From: Paraburkholderia youngii
GTDB taxonomy: Bacteria > Pseudomonadota > Gammaproteobacteria > Burkholderiales > Burkholderiaceae
DNA: 64,000 bases
NCBI RefSeq assembly: GCF_013366925.1
Contig: NZ_JAALDK010000002.1
Span: 186,001 to 250,000 of the forward strand
Direction of reading: 5' to 3'
Numbering within the stretch: the first letter of the stretch is position 1; each line of letters begins with the position of its first letter. The notes under the pieces were generated by a model that was not told the DNA's origin, did not search any database, and worked only from the letters and a program-made list of their open reading frames with translations. The position numbers and the translations under genes are program-made. This document shows positions 8,088 to 17,154 of this stretch, one piece after another.

Positions 8088-9977
8088 ATGAAACTTCTGA
8101 CGTTCCGCTCGTTGGGCCGGCTTGCGCCGCTTGCGCCGATAGTCACGCCCCTGATCGCCGCGATGGTCGCGACGACCGGCGCGACCATCGCGGCGCCGGC
8201 CGACGCCAAACCGGCGATTGCGCAATTCGGCGAACCAAAATACCCAACGGATTTCACGCATTTCGATTACGCGAATCCCGATGCGCCGACGACCGGCGAA
8301 TTGACTTTTCAGAACTACAACGACAACCAGAGCTACGATTCGACGAATCCGTTCATCGTTCGAGGAATGCCCGCGCCGGATATCCGTAACCTGATGTTCG
8401 ATACGCTGATGCAACGCAGCTGGGACGAACCGGCTTCCGAATATCCGCTGATCGCGGACGATGTACTGATCGCGCCCGACCGACGCGCGGCGACGTTCCA
8501 CATCAATCCGGCGGCGCGTTTCTCGAACGGCGATCCGATCACTGCACAGGACCTCAAGTACTCGTTCGACACGCTGAAAAGCGCGCAGGCGTCCCCGTTG
8601 ATTTCGTCGCAGTTCGTGCAGATCAAGCGCGCGACGGTGATCGACCGTCTGACGGTACGCTTCGACTTCGTCGACGACTCGAGAGCCAATCCGTTGATCG
8701 CCGGTGATCTGCCGGTGTTTTCGCCGAAGTGGGGCATGCAACAGGATGGCAAGCGCCTGCCGTTCGACCAACTTTCCGTCGATCCGCCGATAGCGAGCGG
8801 CGCCTATCTGATCGAGTCACGCAAGAACGACAAGCAGATCACCTATCGCCGCAACCCGAACTATTGGGCCGCGAACCTGCCCGCGCGGCGTGGGATGTTC
8901 CGCTTCGAGCGCGTGACGTTCAAGCTCTATGTGGACCAGTACACGATGCTCGAATCGTTCAAGGCCGGCAACGAGGATGTGCGCGTCGAATACAGTGCGA
9001 CTCAGTGGGCGCGCAAATATGTCGGCAAGAACTTCAAGTCGGGGTTCCTGCACAAGGGCGAATTCGAAGAGGGCCCCGCGCAAATGCAGGGCTTCATCAT
9101 CAACACGCGCAAGCCTCAATTCCAGGACCGGCGCGTTCGACATGCGCTCGCGCTCGCATTCGACTACGAGTGGATGAACCGGATGATGTTCTACGGGCAG
9201 TATCGCCGGCTGAACAGCTTCTGGGAGGACAGCCCGTTCGGTGCGACCGGCATGCCCAGCGAGAAGGAGGCTAAGCTGCTCGAGCCGTTCCGCGCATCGT
9301 TGCCTGCTGAGGTGTTCGGTCCGATGGTCAAGCTGCCGAACACGCTGCCGCCCGGCTCGCTACGGCAGAACCTGCGGCAGGCGCGCGATCTGCTCGCCGA
9401 GGCGGGCTGGCACTACCGCGACGGCGCATTGCGCGATCCGAGCGGCAAGCCGATGACGATCGAGATCATCGATAACCAGCCGGGCATGGACCGCCTCATC
9501 ATCCCCTATACGCAGGCGCTGCAGACGCTGGGCATCCACGCTTACTTCCGCGAACTCGACAGTGCGCTTTATCAGAAGCGACTCGACAACTTCGACTACG
9601 ACATGACGACGTACATCTATCCGCCCGTCACGATCCCGGGGCCGGAGCTGATACGCCGTTTCACGAGCCCTGCTGCATCAGAGGTCGGTTCGGAAAACTA
9701 CATGGGCATTCGCTCGAAGGCCGTGGATACGCTCGTGCACGCAGCCATCTCTGCCGACACGCTCGATGACCTCGAGACGGCGACGCGCGCGCTCGATCGC
9801 ATACTGATCAACGAGTACTACCTCGTGCCGCACTACTACCCGCCGAACGCGCGGATCGGCTACAAGTCGACCATCGGGTTCCCGAAGGTGACACCGATCA
9901 CCTATCAGTACGAGGACTGGATCATTAACTACTGGTATCGCAAACCGCTGGCGCAGACAACCGCCGCAGTGCATTGA
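8088..9977 (+). CDS. yejA: Peptide ABC transporter substrate-binding protein, YejA-like
   Basis: This 629-residue family 5 solute-binding protein starts at ATG 8088; the frame is open from 7911, inside the preceding gene. It has an N-terminal signal sequence, then the hallmark start of the YejA group (FGEPKYPTDFTHFDYANPDA), ligand-domain motifs such as DAPTTGELTFQNYNDN, and LAFDYEWMNRMMFYGQYRR in the C-terminal half. E. coli YejA is of similar size (about 600 residues) and delivers oligopeptides and the peptide-nucleotide antibiotic microcin C to YejBEF. The gene lies 91 bases after the TPR gene and 8 bases before the permease, so it is part of the same run. Confidence 0.88.
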   Translation: MKLLTFRSLGRLAPLAPIVTPLIAAMVATTGATIAAPADAKPAIAQFGEPKYPTDFTHFDYANPDAPTTGELTFQNYNDNQSYDSTNPFIVRGMPAPDIRNLMFDTLMQRSWDEPASEYPLIADDVLIAPDRRAATFHINPAARFSNGDPITAQDLKYSFDTLKSAQASPLISSQFVQIKRATVIDRLTVRFDFVDDSRANPLIAGDLPVFSPKWGMQQDGKRLPFDQLSVDPPIASGAYLIESRKNDKQITYRRNPNYWAANLPARRGMFRFERVTFKLYVDQYTMLESFKAGNEDVRVEYSATQWARKYVGKNFKSGFLHKGEFEEGPAQMQGFIINTRKPQFQDRRVRHALALAFDYEWMNRMMFYGQYRRLNSFWEDSPFGATGMPSEKEAKLLEPFRASLPAEVFGPMVKLPNTLPPGSLRQNLRQARDLLAEAGWHYRDGALRDPSGKPMTIEIIDNQPGMDRLIIPYTQALQTLGIHAYFRELDSALYQKRLDNFDYDMTTYIYPPVTIPGPELIRRFTSPAASEVGSENYMGIRSKAVDTLVHAAISADTLDDLETATRALDRILINEYYLVPHYYPPNARIGYKSTIGFPKVTPITYQYEDWIINYWYRKPLAQTTAAVH

Positions 9978-9985
9978 GGAGCGTC

Positions 9986-11041
9986 ATGTTCGCCTACATT
10001 CTCAAACGTCTGCTGTTGATGGTGCCGACGATCATCGGTGTCGTCACGCTGACTTTCGTCGTGACCCAGTTCGTGCCGGGCGGGCCGGTGGAGCAGATGG
10101 TGACCCAGCTTCGTCACGGCCAGTCGCGCCAGGGTGCGGACGGCGGTGGCGGCGGCAGCGGCTATCACGGCAACCAGGGCCTCGACCCGCAGCAGATCGA
10201 GCAGATCAAGAAGCAATTCGGTTTCGACAAGCCGGCGCACACGCGTTACCTGCTGATCTTGAAGAGTTACGCGACGTTCGATCTCGGCCAGTCGTACTTC
10301 CAGCACAAGAGCGTGTGGGAGGTCATCCGCAGCAAGTTGCCAGTCTCCATTTCGCTCGGGCTCTGGACCGTGATGCTGACATACGCCGTGTCAGTGCCGC
10401 TCGGCATCGCCAAAGCCGTGCGCAACGGCTCGCGCTTCGATGCGGTGACGAGCGTACTCGTCCTCGTCGGTTACGCGATTCCGGGATTCGTGCTCGGTGT
10501 GCTGTTGCTGATGCTGTTCGGCGGCGGCTCGTTCTGGCAGCTTTTTCCGATGCGCGGACTCACGTCCGACGACTTCTCCGATCTGTCCGCCGTGGGCAAG
10601 GTGCTCGATTACGTCTGGCACATGGTGCTGCCCGTGACGGCGTCCGTGGTCGGCAACTTCGCGATCGTAACGATACTGACGAAGAACACGTTTCTCGAAG
10701 AGATCGGCCGGCAATATGTACTGACGGCGCGCGCCAAAGGCGCGCCCGAGCGCGACGTGTTGTGGAAGCACGTGCTGCGCAACGCCGCCATTCCGCTGTT
10801 GACGGGCCTGCCCGCTGCGTTCGTCGGCGCGTTCCTGAACGGCAACCTGCTGATCGAGACGCTGTTCTCGCTCGACGGCATGGGCCAGCTGTCTTACGAC
10901 TCGGTGATTCGCCGTGACTACCCCGTGGTGCTCGGCTCGCTGTTTCTTTTCACCCTGATCGGCCTTTTAACCAAACTCATTGCTGATGTCTGCTATGTCA
11001 TCGTCGACCCCCGCATCCAATTCGACAGCGTGGACCGCTGA
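9986..11041 (+). CDS. yejB: Peptide ABC transporter permease, YejB-like
   Basis: The 351-residue inner-membrane protein starts at ATG 9986 with GAGGAG just upstream; a TTG at 9974 is an alternative. It begins with the N-terminal helix typical of DppB-type permeases (FAYILKRLLLMVPTIIGVV) and has the binding-protein-dependent transport signature region (EEIGRQYVLTARAKGAPERD). An insert rich in Gly and Gln (about residues 45-68) sits in the first periplasmic loop, as in YejB. It pairs with the YejE-like protein to form the translocation pore. Confidence 0.88.
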   Translation: MFAYILKRLLLMVPTIIGVVTLTFVVTQFVPGGPVEQMVTQLRHGQSRQGADGGGGGSGYHGNQGLDPQQIEQIKKQFGFDKPAHTRYLLILKSYATFDLGQSYFQHKSVWEVIRSKLPVSISLGLWTVMLTYAVSVPLGIAKAVRNGSRFDAVTSVLVLVGYAIPGFVLGVLLLMLFGGGSFWQLFPMRGLTSDDFSDLSAVGKVLDYVWHMVLPVTASVVGNFAIVTILTKNTFLEEIGRQYVLTARAKGAPERDVLWKHVLRNAAIPLLTGLPAAFVGAFLNGNLLIETLFSLDGMGQLSYDSVIRRDYPVVLGSLFLFTLIGLLTKLIADVCYVIVDPRIQFDSVDR

Positions 11042-12104
11042 GCCGCCCGCGGCGCCGGCCGCGCCAGTCTCGCCGTGGCGACGCACGTGGCTGCGCTTCA
11101 AAAGCCAGAAGCTCGGCTACTGGAGCCTGATCGTGTTCGTCGCGCTGTTCGTCGTCAGCCTGGCCGGCGAACTGATCGCCAACGACAAGCCGCTCATCGT
11201 GCGCTACGACGGACACTACTACTTCCCGATCCTGAAGGAGTATCCGGAGACGCAGTTCGGGGGCGACTTCCCCGCGAAGACGAACTATCTCGATCCGTAT
11301 ATCCGCTCCCGCCTGGAGGCAAACGGGAATTTCGCGGTCTACGCGCCGAACCACAACTATTACGACACGATCGACTATTTCGCCGAGCGGCCGTTTCCGG
11401 CGCCGCCGAGCGCCGCGAACTGGCTCGGTACCGATCAGTTCGGGCGTGACGTGCTCGCGCGGCTGCTCTATGGATTTCGGGTGTCGGTGCTGATGGCGAT
11501 CGCGCTGACCTTGTCAGGCGTGTTCTTTGGCGTGTTGACGGGTGCGCTGCAGGGCTTCTACGGTGGACGAACCGACCTCATCGGGCAGCGTCTGATCGAG
11601 ATCTGGTCGTCGATGCCGGACCTCTATCTGCTCATCATCTTCGCGTCGATCTTCGAGCCGACGCTTTGGCTGCTGTTCATCCTGCTGTCGATGTTCGGCT
11701 GGCTGCTGTTGTCCGACTACGTGCGCGCCGAATTCCTGCGCAACCGCGCGCTCGATTATGTGAAGGCCGCGCGCACGATGGGACTCTCGAACTGGCAGAT
11801 CATCTGGCGTCACATATTGCCGAACAGCCTGACACCGGTCATCACGTTCCTGCCGTTTCGCATGAGCGCGGCGATCCTTTCCCTGACGAGCCTCGACTTT
11901 CTCGGCCTCGGCGTTCCGCCGCCTACCCCGAGCCTCGGCGAACTGTTGCAGGAGGGCAAGAACAATCTCGACGCCTGGTGGATCTCGGTATCGGTGTTCT
12001 CTGCGCTCGTCGCCACGCTGCTGCTCCTGACGTTCATGGGCGACGCACTGCGCAACGCGCTCGATACCCGCAACCGCGGCTCGGCGTTCGGAGGTGGGAA
12101 ATGA
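10986..12104 (+). CDS. yejE: Peptide ABC transporter permease, YejE-like
   Basis: The protein has about 372 residues. Candidate starts are ATG 10986 and ATG 10995, both overlapping the yejB-like gene by about 50 bases and without a strong ribosome-binding site, so translation is probably coupled. After a Pro/Ala-rich cytoplasmic N-terminus comes a first helix, then a large periplasmic segment (about residues 60-140, with NWLGTDQFGRDVLARLLYG), which is a hallmark of YejE. The DppC-type core follows (YVKAARTMGLSNWQIIWRHI, the EAA loop that contacts the ATPase). Confidence 0.87.
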   Translation: MSAMSSSTPASNSTAWTAEPPAAPAAPVSPWRRTWLRFKSQKLGYWSLIVFVALFVVSLAGELIANDKPLIVRYDGHYYFPILKEYPETQFGGDFPAKTNYLDPYIRSRLEANGNFAVYAPNHNYYDTIDYFAERPFPAPPSAANWLGTDQFGRDVLARLLYGFRVSVLMAIALTLSGVFFGVLTGALQGFYGGRTDLIGQRLIEIWSSMPDLYLLIIFASIFEPTLWLLFILLSMFGWLLLSDYVRAEFLRNRALDYVKAARTMGLSNWQIIWRHILPNSLTPVITFLPFRMSAAILSLTSLDFLGLGVPPPTPSLGELLQEGKNNLDAWWISVSVFSALVATLLLLTFMGDALRNALDTRNRGSAFGGGK

Positions 12105-13744
12105 GCGAAAACTGCAAACCTCTGCTCAGCATCGAAGATTTCTGCGTCTCGTTCGGCGACAGGCAATGCGTGTTCGACGTCAACCTTGCGATCGGCCGTG
12201 GCGAGCGTGTCGCGCTCGTCGGCGAATCGGGCTCGGGCAAGAGCGTGACGGCGCTGTCGGTCCTGCGCCTCGTGCGCGATGCGACGCACACGGGCCGCAT
12301 CGTCTTCAATGGAGAGGACCTGCTGACGAAGAGCGAACAGCAGATGCGCGGTGTACGCGGCGCCGATATCGCGATGGTGTTTCAGGAGCCGATGACGGCG
12401 CTCAATCCGCTCTATACGGTGGGCCAGCAGATCGCGGAGAGCCTGCGGCTGCACGAGGGGCTGCGCCCGAACGCGGCGCGCGAGCGCGGCATCGAGTTGC
12501 TGCGCCGTACGGGCATTCCCGAGCCCGAACGCCGCATCGACAGCTACCCGCACCAGCTCTCGGGGGGCCAGCGCCAGCGCGCGATGATCGCGATGGCGCT
12601 CGCGTGCCGTCCGCGCCTGCTGCTGGCCGACGAGCCGACCACGGCGCTCGACGTGACAGTGCGCCAACAAATCGTCGACCTGCTGATCGGCTTGCAGGAG
12701 CAGGAGGCGCAAGAGCGCGGCATGGCCGTGCTGTTGATCACGCATGACCTGAACCTGGTGCGGCGGTTCGCGCAGCGCGTCGCCGTCATGGAGAAGGGCG
12801 TGCTCGTCGAAACGAATACGACGGAGGCGCTGTTCGCGAATCCGCAGCATCCCTATACGAAGCGATTGCTCGACAGTGAGCCGCGTCGCGCAATCGAGAG
12901 CGTGCCTGACGATGCGCAGAACGTGCTGTCGATCGAGGGGCTCGCGGTCGACTATCGAACGAACGCGAAAGGCTGGCGGTCGTTGCTCGGCAGGACGGCG
13001 TTCCGCGCGCTGCACGAAGTCGACCTCACGCTGCGCCGCGGCGAGACGCTCGGCATCGTGGGGGAATCTGGCTCCGGCAAGTCGACGCTCGCATCGACCG
13101 TGCTCGGCTTGCAACGGCCAGCAACTGGCGACGTCAAGGTGGCCGGCAAGTCGCTGCGCGAATACCGCTCGTCGAGCAAGGCCTGGCGTGCACTGTGCGC
13201 GCGCATGCAGGTGGTGTTCCAGGATCCGTTTGGCTCGCTTTCGCCGCGCATGACGATCGAGCAGATCGTCGGCGAGGGATTGCGGGTTCATCGTCCGCGG
13301 CTCGATGCGGCGGAACGCCGGGCGCGTATCGTCGAGCTGCTCCAGGAGGTCGGTTTGCCCGCCGACGTGCTGCCGCGTTATCCGCACGAATTCTCGGGCG
13401 GTCAGAGACAACGGATCGCGATTGCCCGCGCGCTTGCCGTAGAGCCCGAACTGATCGTGCTCGACGAGCCGACGAGTGCGCTCGACGTATCGGTGCAGCA
13501 GCAAGTGCTCGGCCTGTTGACGCGTTTGCAGAAAAGGTATGGGCTCAGCTACCTTTTCATCACGCATGATCTCGCCGTGATCCGCGCGATGGCGCATCGC
13601 GTGGTCGTCATGAAAGCTGGCCGGATCGTGGAGGCCGGCGACGCGCTCGACGTGTTCGACGCACCTTCGCATCCCTATACCCAGTCGTTGCTCGCGGCGT
13701 CGATTCTGCAGAACGCCGCAGCGCTCAAGGAGAACATTGCATGA
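12101..13744 (+). CDS. yejF: Peptide ABC transporter fused double ATPase, YejF-like
   Basis: The 547-residue protein contains two complete ABC ATPase domains in tandem, as in YejF. The first has GESGSGKS (Walker A, about residue 42), LSGGQRQR (signature) and LLLADEPTTALD (Walker B). The second has GESGSGKST (about 325), FSGGQRQR and LIVLDEPTSALD. It begins in an ATGA overlap with the yejE-like stop, behind GGAGGTGG, and its own stop overlaps the tldD-like start in the same way. It powers import through the YejB/YejE-like pore. Confidence 0.92.
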   Translation: MSENCKPLLSIEDFCVSFGDRQCVFDVNLAIGRGERVALVGESGSGKSVTALSVLRLVRDATHTGRIVFNGEDLLTKSEQQMRGVRGADIAMVFQEPMTALNPLYTVGQQIAESLRLHEGLRPNAARERGIELLRRTGIPEPERRIDSYPHQLSGGQRQRAMIAMALACRPRLLLADEPTTALDVTVRQQIVDLLIGLQEQEAQERGMAVLLITHDLNLVRRFAQRVAVMEKGVLVETNTTEALFANPQHPYTKRLLDSEPRRAIESVPDDAQNVLSIEGLAVDYRTNAKGWRSLLGRTAFRALHEVDLTLRRGETLGIVGESGSGKSTLASTVLGLQRPATGDVKVAGKSLREYRSSSKAWRALCARMQVVFQDPFGSLSPRMTIEQIVGEGLRVHRPRLDAAERRARIVELLQEVGLPADVLPRYPHEFSGGQRQRIAIARALAVEPELIVLDEPTSALDVSVQQQVLGLLTRLQKRYGLSYLFITHDLAVIRAMAHRVVVMKAGRIVEAGDALDVFDAPSHPYTQSLLAASILQNAAALKENIA

Positions 13745-15177
13745 TCGAAGAACTCTGGACATCGGCCGCGCGCGCATTGCGCAGCGATGCCGATTTCTGG
13801 TCGGTGCGTTTCGTGGACGAACGCAAGGACGAGCACGTCGTGCGCAACGACGTGGCCTTGCCGCTTTCCACCGCACGCGAGCGCGGCGCGATGGTGACGG
13901 CGTGGGCCGGTGCGGGCGCGGGCTATGCGGCGACCGCGGATCTTTCGGCAAGCGGCCTGCAACGCGCGCTCGACATCGCCACCGCACGTGCGCAGGCGAG
14001 CGCGGCACACACGCTCATCGACCATCGCGAGATTGCGCGGCCGACGCAAAGCGGCAGCTATGTGTCACCGAATGCACAGGGCGCTCTGCCGTCGCGGCGC
14101 GAATGGCTTGAACGGCTCGCGCACGAATGCGCGGCTGCAAACCTGGGCGAGCGCATCGTCGAGCGCGTGGCCGGCATGCAAGTGACGCACTGCGATCAGC
14201 TTTACGTGACGAGCGATGGCGTGCGCATCGATCAACAGTTGCGCTTTCTCATGCCGAGCCTTTCGGCAGTCGCGCACGGCGATGGCGACACCCAGGAGCG
14301 AACGCTCGCGGGCCACTATGGGACGCTCGCGCAGGGCGGCATGGAAATCCTCGCGCGCTACGGCTTTGACGGCGCGGGTGCGCGCGTGGCCGACGAGGCG
14401 CTGCAACTGCTGGCCGCGCCGAACTGTCCCAGCGGCCGCCGCGACCTGCTGCTGATGCCCGACCAGATGATGCTGCAAATTCACGAATCGATTGGCCACC
14501 CACTCGAACTCGACCGCATTCTCGGCGACGAGCGCAATTTCGCGGGCTGGAGCTTCGTGAAGCCGGAGATGTTCGGTCACTACCAGTACGGCTCGGAATT
14601 GCTGAACGTGACCTTCGATCCGGATGTGCGCGAAGAGGCTGCCGCCTATGCGTTCGACGACGACGGCAGCGCAGCCAGCCGCCAATATCTGATTCGTGCC
14701 GGCGTGCTGGAACGGCCGCTCGGCGGCGCGCTGTCACAGCAGCGGGCGGGACTGCCTGGCGTGGCGAACTCGCGCGCATCCAACTGGAACCGGCCGCCCA
14801 TCGACCGCATGGCGAACCTCAACATTGAACCCGGTGAATCGTCGCTCGACGTGCTGATCGCGGGCATCGAGCATGGCATCCTTATGAAAACCAACACGTC
14901 CTGGTCCATCGACGATCATCGCAACAAGTTCCAGTTCGGCTGCGAATTCGGCCAGCTGATCGAGAACGGAAACCTCACGCAGGTCGTCAAGCGTCCGAAC
15001 TATCGTGGCGTTTCCGCGAGCTTCTGGCGCAGCCTCGCCGCGGTTGGCAATGCATCCACGCGCGAAATCTACGGCACACCAATGTGCGGCAAGGGTGAAC
15101 CCGCGCAGGTGATCCGTGTGGGTCATGCGTCGCCCGCTTGCGTGTTTTCGAACGTCGAAGTATTCGGAGGCGCGTGA
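13741..15177 (+). CDS. tldD: Metalloprotease TldD-like (PmbA/TldD family)
   Basis: The 478-residue protein carries the family's zinc motif HExxxH (HESIGH, His248-Glu249-His253, followed by PLELDRILGDER) and a Cys near the C-terminus in MCGKGEPAQ (Cys449), matching the third zinc ligand of the TldD group. TldD with TldE forms a cytoplasmic hetero-dimer that cuts unfolded peptides processively; in E. coli it matures microcin B17 and degrades the CcdA antitoxin. The start sits in an ATGA overlap with the ABC ATPase gene. A tldD gene coupled to a peptide importer strongly suggests that its substrate is the imported peptide. It is probably a paralogue of a housekeeping TldD located elsewhere. Confidence 0.88.
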   Translation: MIEELWTSAARALRSDADFWSVRFVDERKDEHVVRNDVALPLSTARERGAMVTAWAGAGAGYAATADLSASGLQRALDIATARAQASAAHTLIDHREIARPTQSGSYVSPNAQGALPSRREWLERLAHECAAANLGERIVERVAGMQVTHCDQLYVTSDGVRIDQQLRFLMPSLSAVAHGDGDTQERTLAGHYGTLAQGGMEILARYGFDGAGARVADEALQLLAAPNCPSGRRDLLLMPDQMMLQIHESIGHPLELDRILGDERNFAGWSFVKPEMFGHYQYGSELLNVTFDPDVREEAAAYAFDDDGSAASRQYLIRAGVLERPLGGALSQQRAGLPGVANSRASNWNRPPIDRMANLNIEPGESSLDVLIAGIEHGILMKTNTSWSIDDHRNKFQFGCEFGQLIENGNLTQVVKRPNYRGVSASFWRSLAAVGNASTREIYGTPMCGKGEPAQVIRVGHASPACVFSNVEVFGGA

Positions 15178-16538
15178 TGATCGAGATGCTTTTCCCGCGC
15201 GGCGTCGAGGCGATCGACTGGCACGCGCGCTTCATGATGCTCGCCGGCGCGATTGAGCGCCTGCGCCGACCCGGCGAGACCGTGCTTAGTTCGTTTGCGG
15301 GCGAGCGGTCGGATTTCATCCGCTTCAACGCGGGCAAGGTGCGGCAAAGCGGTCAGGTGGAGCAGGGGCGCTTGACACTGCGGCTCGTGAACGGCGCGCG
15401 TCAGGCGTATTTCACGCTCGACCTGAGCGGCGACACCCACACCGACGTGCGTGACGTGGACAAAGCGCTCGCGGCGCTGCGCGAAAGCCTGCTGGACGCA
15501 CCCGACGATCCCCATGTGCTGTTCGATAGCACGGCGTGGTCGCGCAGCACGCACCGCAGCGGCAGGCTCCCGCAGCCGCAATCGCTCGTCGAACTCGTCG
15601 CGCAGTGTGCGCAGGGTCTCGATTTCGTGGGCTTCTACGCGGGCGGCACGGTCTTGCGCGGCTTCGCCTCGACCTCGGGTAGCCGCGGCTGGTACGAAGT
15701 GGAGAATTTCAATTTCAGCTGGTCCCTCTATCAGCCCAACGGGCGCGCGATCAAGACGACCTACGCGGGCGACGCGTGGGACGACGTCGTGTTCGCCGGC
15801 AAGGTGAGCGAGGCGGCGGCGCGCTTGCCCGTGTTGCTGCGTACGCCGCGCGTGCTCACGCCGGGCGGCTATCGCGCCTGGCTCGCACCGGCGGCGCTTT
15901 CGGAGCTGGTCGAATCGATGGCCTCGAATGGCTTTTCGGCGCGTGCCCAGGCGAACTCGATGAGTCCACTCTACAAGCTCCACACCGGCGCGTCCGCGTT
16001 CGACACGCGCGTGGCGTTTGCGGAATCGCTTGAACTTGGCATCGCACCCGGTTTCAACGACGACGGCTATCTACGCGAGAGCGTGCCACTGATAGACGCG
16101 GGTCGCAGCGTTGGCCAGCTAACGAGCGCGCGTTCTGCGCGCGAGTGCGGGCTCGAACCGAACGGCGCACTGCCGGAGGAACTGCCCACCTCGCTTGCGA
16201 TGGTCGGCGGCGACCTCGTCGAGGACGACGTGCTCGCACGCCTCGGTACCGGACTTTATGTCGGCAACCTGTGGTACGTGAACTTCTCGGACCGCATGAA
16301 TTGTCGACTGACCGGCATGACGCGCTTCGCGACCTTCTGGGTGGAGGACGGCGAGATCGTTGCGCCCGTCGACGCGATGCGCTTCGACGACAGCCTCTAT
16401 GGCCTCTTTGGCGAACGTCTCGAAGCGCTGGGCGCACGTACGGAACTGCTGCTCTCGGACTCTACGTGGGGACAACGGGCGGCCGGCGGCATGCAACTGC
16501 CAGGCGCGCTGGTGAAGTCGTTCGAGCTTGTGTTGTAG
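15177..16538 (+). CDS. TldE/PmbA-like metallopeptidase partner
   Basis: The start ATG 15177 shares one base with the TldD-like stop codon, so the two are translationally coupled. The 453-residue protein belongs to the PmbA/TldD superfamily but lacks an HExxxH motif, as expected for the catalytically inactive TldE subunit that shapes the active chamber. Family marks are the N-terminal half with FIRFNAGKVRQSG, a C-terminal FATFWVEDGEI segment and GTGLYVGNLW. It is more divergent from E. coli TldE/PmbA than its partner is from TldD, so I leave the symbol open. Confidence 0.83.
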   Translation: MIEMLFPRGVEAIDWHARFMMLAGAIERLRRPGETVLSSFAGERSDFIRFNAGKVRQSGQVEQGRLTLRLVNGARQAYFTLDLSGDTHTDVRDVDKALAALRESLLDAPDDPHVLFDSTAWSRSTHRSGRLPQPQSLVELVAQCAQGLDFVGFYAGGTVLRGFASTSGSRGWYEVENFNFSWSLYQPNGRAIKTTYAGDAWDDVVFAGKVSEAAARLPVLLRTPRVLTPGGYRAWLAPAALSELVESMASNGFSARAQANSMSPLYKLHTGASAFDTRVAFAESLELGIAPGFNDDGYLRESVPLIDAGRSVGQLTSARSARECGLEPNGALPEELPTSLAMVGGDLVEDDVLARLGTGLYVGNLWYVNFSDRMNCRLTGMTRFATFWVEDGEIVAPVDAMRFDDSLYGLFGERLEALGARTELLLSDSTWGQRAAGGMQLPGALVKSFELVL

Positions 16539-16608
16539 CGCGGCGCGCAGGCCAGGTGGTCACGCATTACGCAAGTGCAGCACGACGTAAAACAACAAGG
16601 AGGCACAG

Positions 16609-17148
16609 ATGTCGACCGACCCAACTTCGGACCAGGGCGAGCCGCTCACGCTGCGCGCGATTGGCGTGCGCGACGCCAAACAGTTGCACGCGTTGATCTA
16701 CGCGCCGTCGATGTCGCACGGCGATCCACAAACACCCTTTCGCTCGGTGGAATCCACGCGCGAGTGGATCGAGAAGCGTCCGCCGCAGCACATCGAAATC
16801 GGCGCCTGGGTGGGCGAGCAGTTGATCGGCCACGCCCAGATCGAGGTCGGCAGGACTCGTCGGGCTCACGTCGGCGCGATCGGCGTCGGCGTACACGGCG
16901 ACCGGCGGCGTCGCGGCGTGGCCACACGCCTCGTGGGCGAAGTGATCGATCTGGCCGACAACTGGCTCGGCCTACGTCGGCTCGAACTCAAGGTGTTCGT
17001 CGACAACGATGCCGCCATCGCGCTGTATCGCAAGTCCGGCTTCGAGATCGAAGGGCGGCTGCGTGGCTATATGCTGCGCCAGGGCGTCCTTGTCGATGCG
17101 TATCTGATGGGGCGCCTGAGCGCGCCACTGCCTCACATTACGGAGTGA
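16609..17148 (+). CDS. GNAT-family N-acetyltransferase (first of tandem pair)
   Basis: The protein has 179 residues and is preceded by AGGAGG. The GNAT acetyl-CoA loop is RRRRGVATRLVGEV (about residues 104-117), followed by the family tail LELKVFVDNDAAIALYRKSG and FEIEGRLRGYMLRQGVLVDA. This C-terminal pattern is close to the YhhY/AaaT type, which acetylates free amino acids and aminoacyl compounds. In microcin C resistance, RimL- and MccE-type GNAT enzymes acetylate the toxic processed product. Placed after a peptide importer and a TldDE pair, it could modify the released amine. The target is not known. Confidence 0.85.
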   Translation: MSTDPTSDQGEPLTLRAIGVRDAKQLHALIYAPSMSHGDPQTPFRSVESTREWIEKRPPQHIEIGAWVGEQLIGHAQIEVGRTRRAHVGAIGVGVHGDRRRRGVATRLVGEVIDLADNWLGLRRLELKVFVDNDAAIALYRKSGFEIEGRLRGYMLRQGVLVDAYLMGRLSAPLPHITE

Positions 17149-17154
17149 CGCTCG

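Noticed and set aside
11810..14008. 732-codon minus-strand open frame opposite the YejE/YejF/TldD-like genes
   Set aside because: Runs antisense to conserved ABC ATPase domains and has the His/Arg/Gln-rich look of a GC-rich shadow frame.
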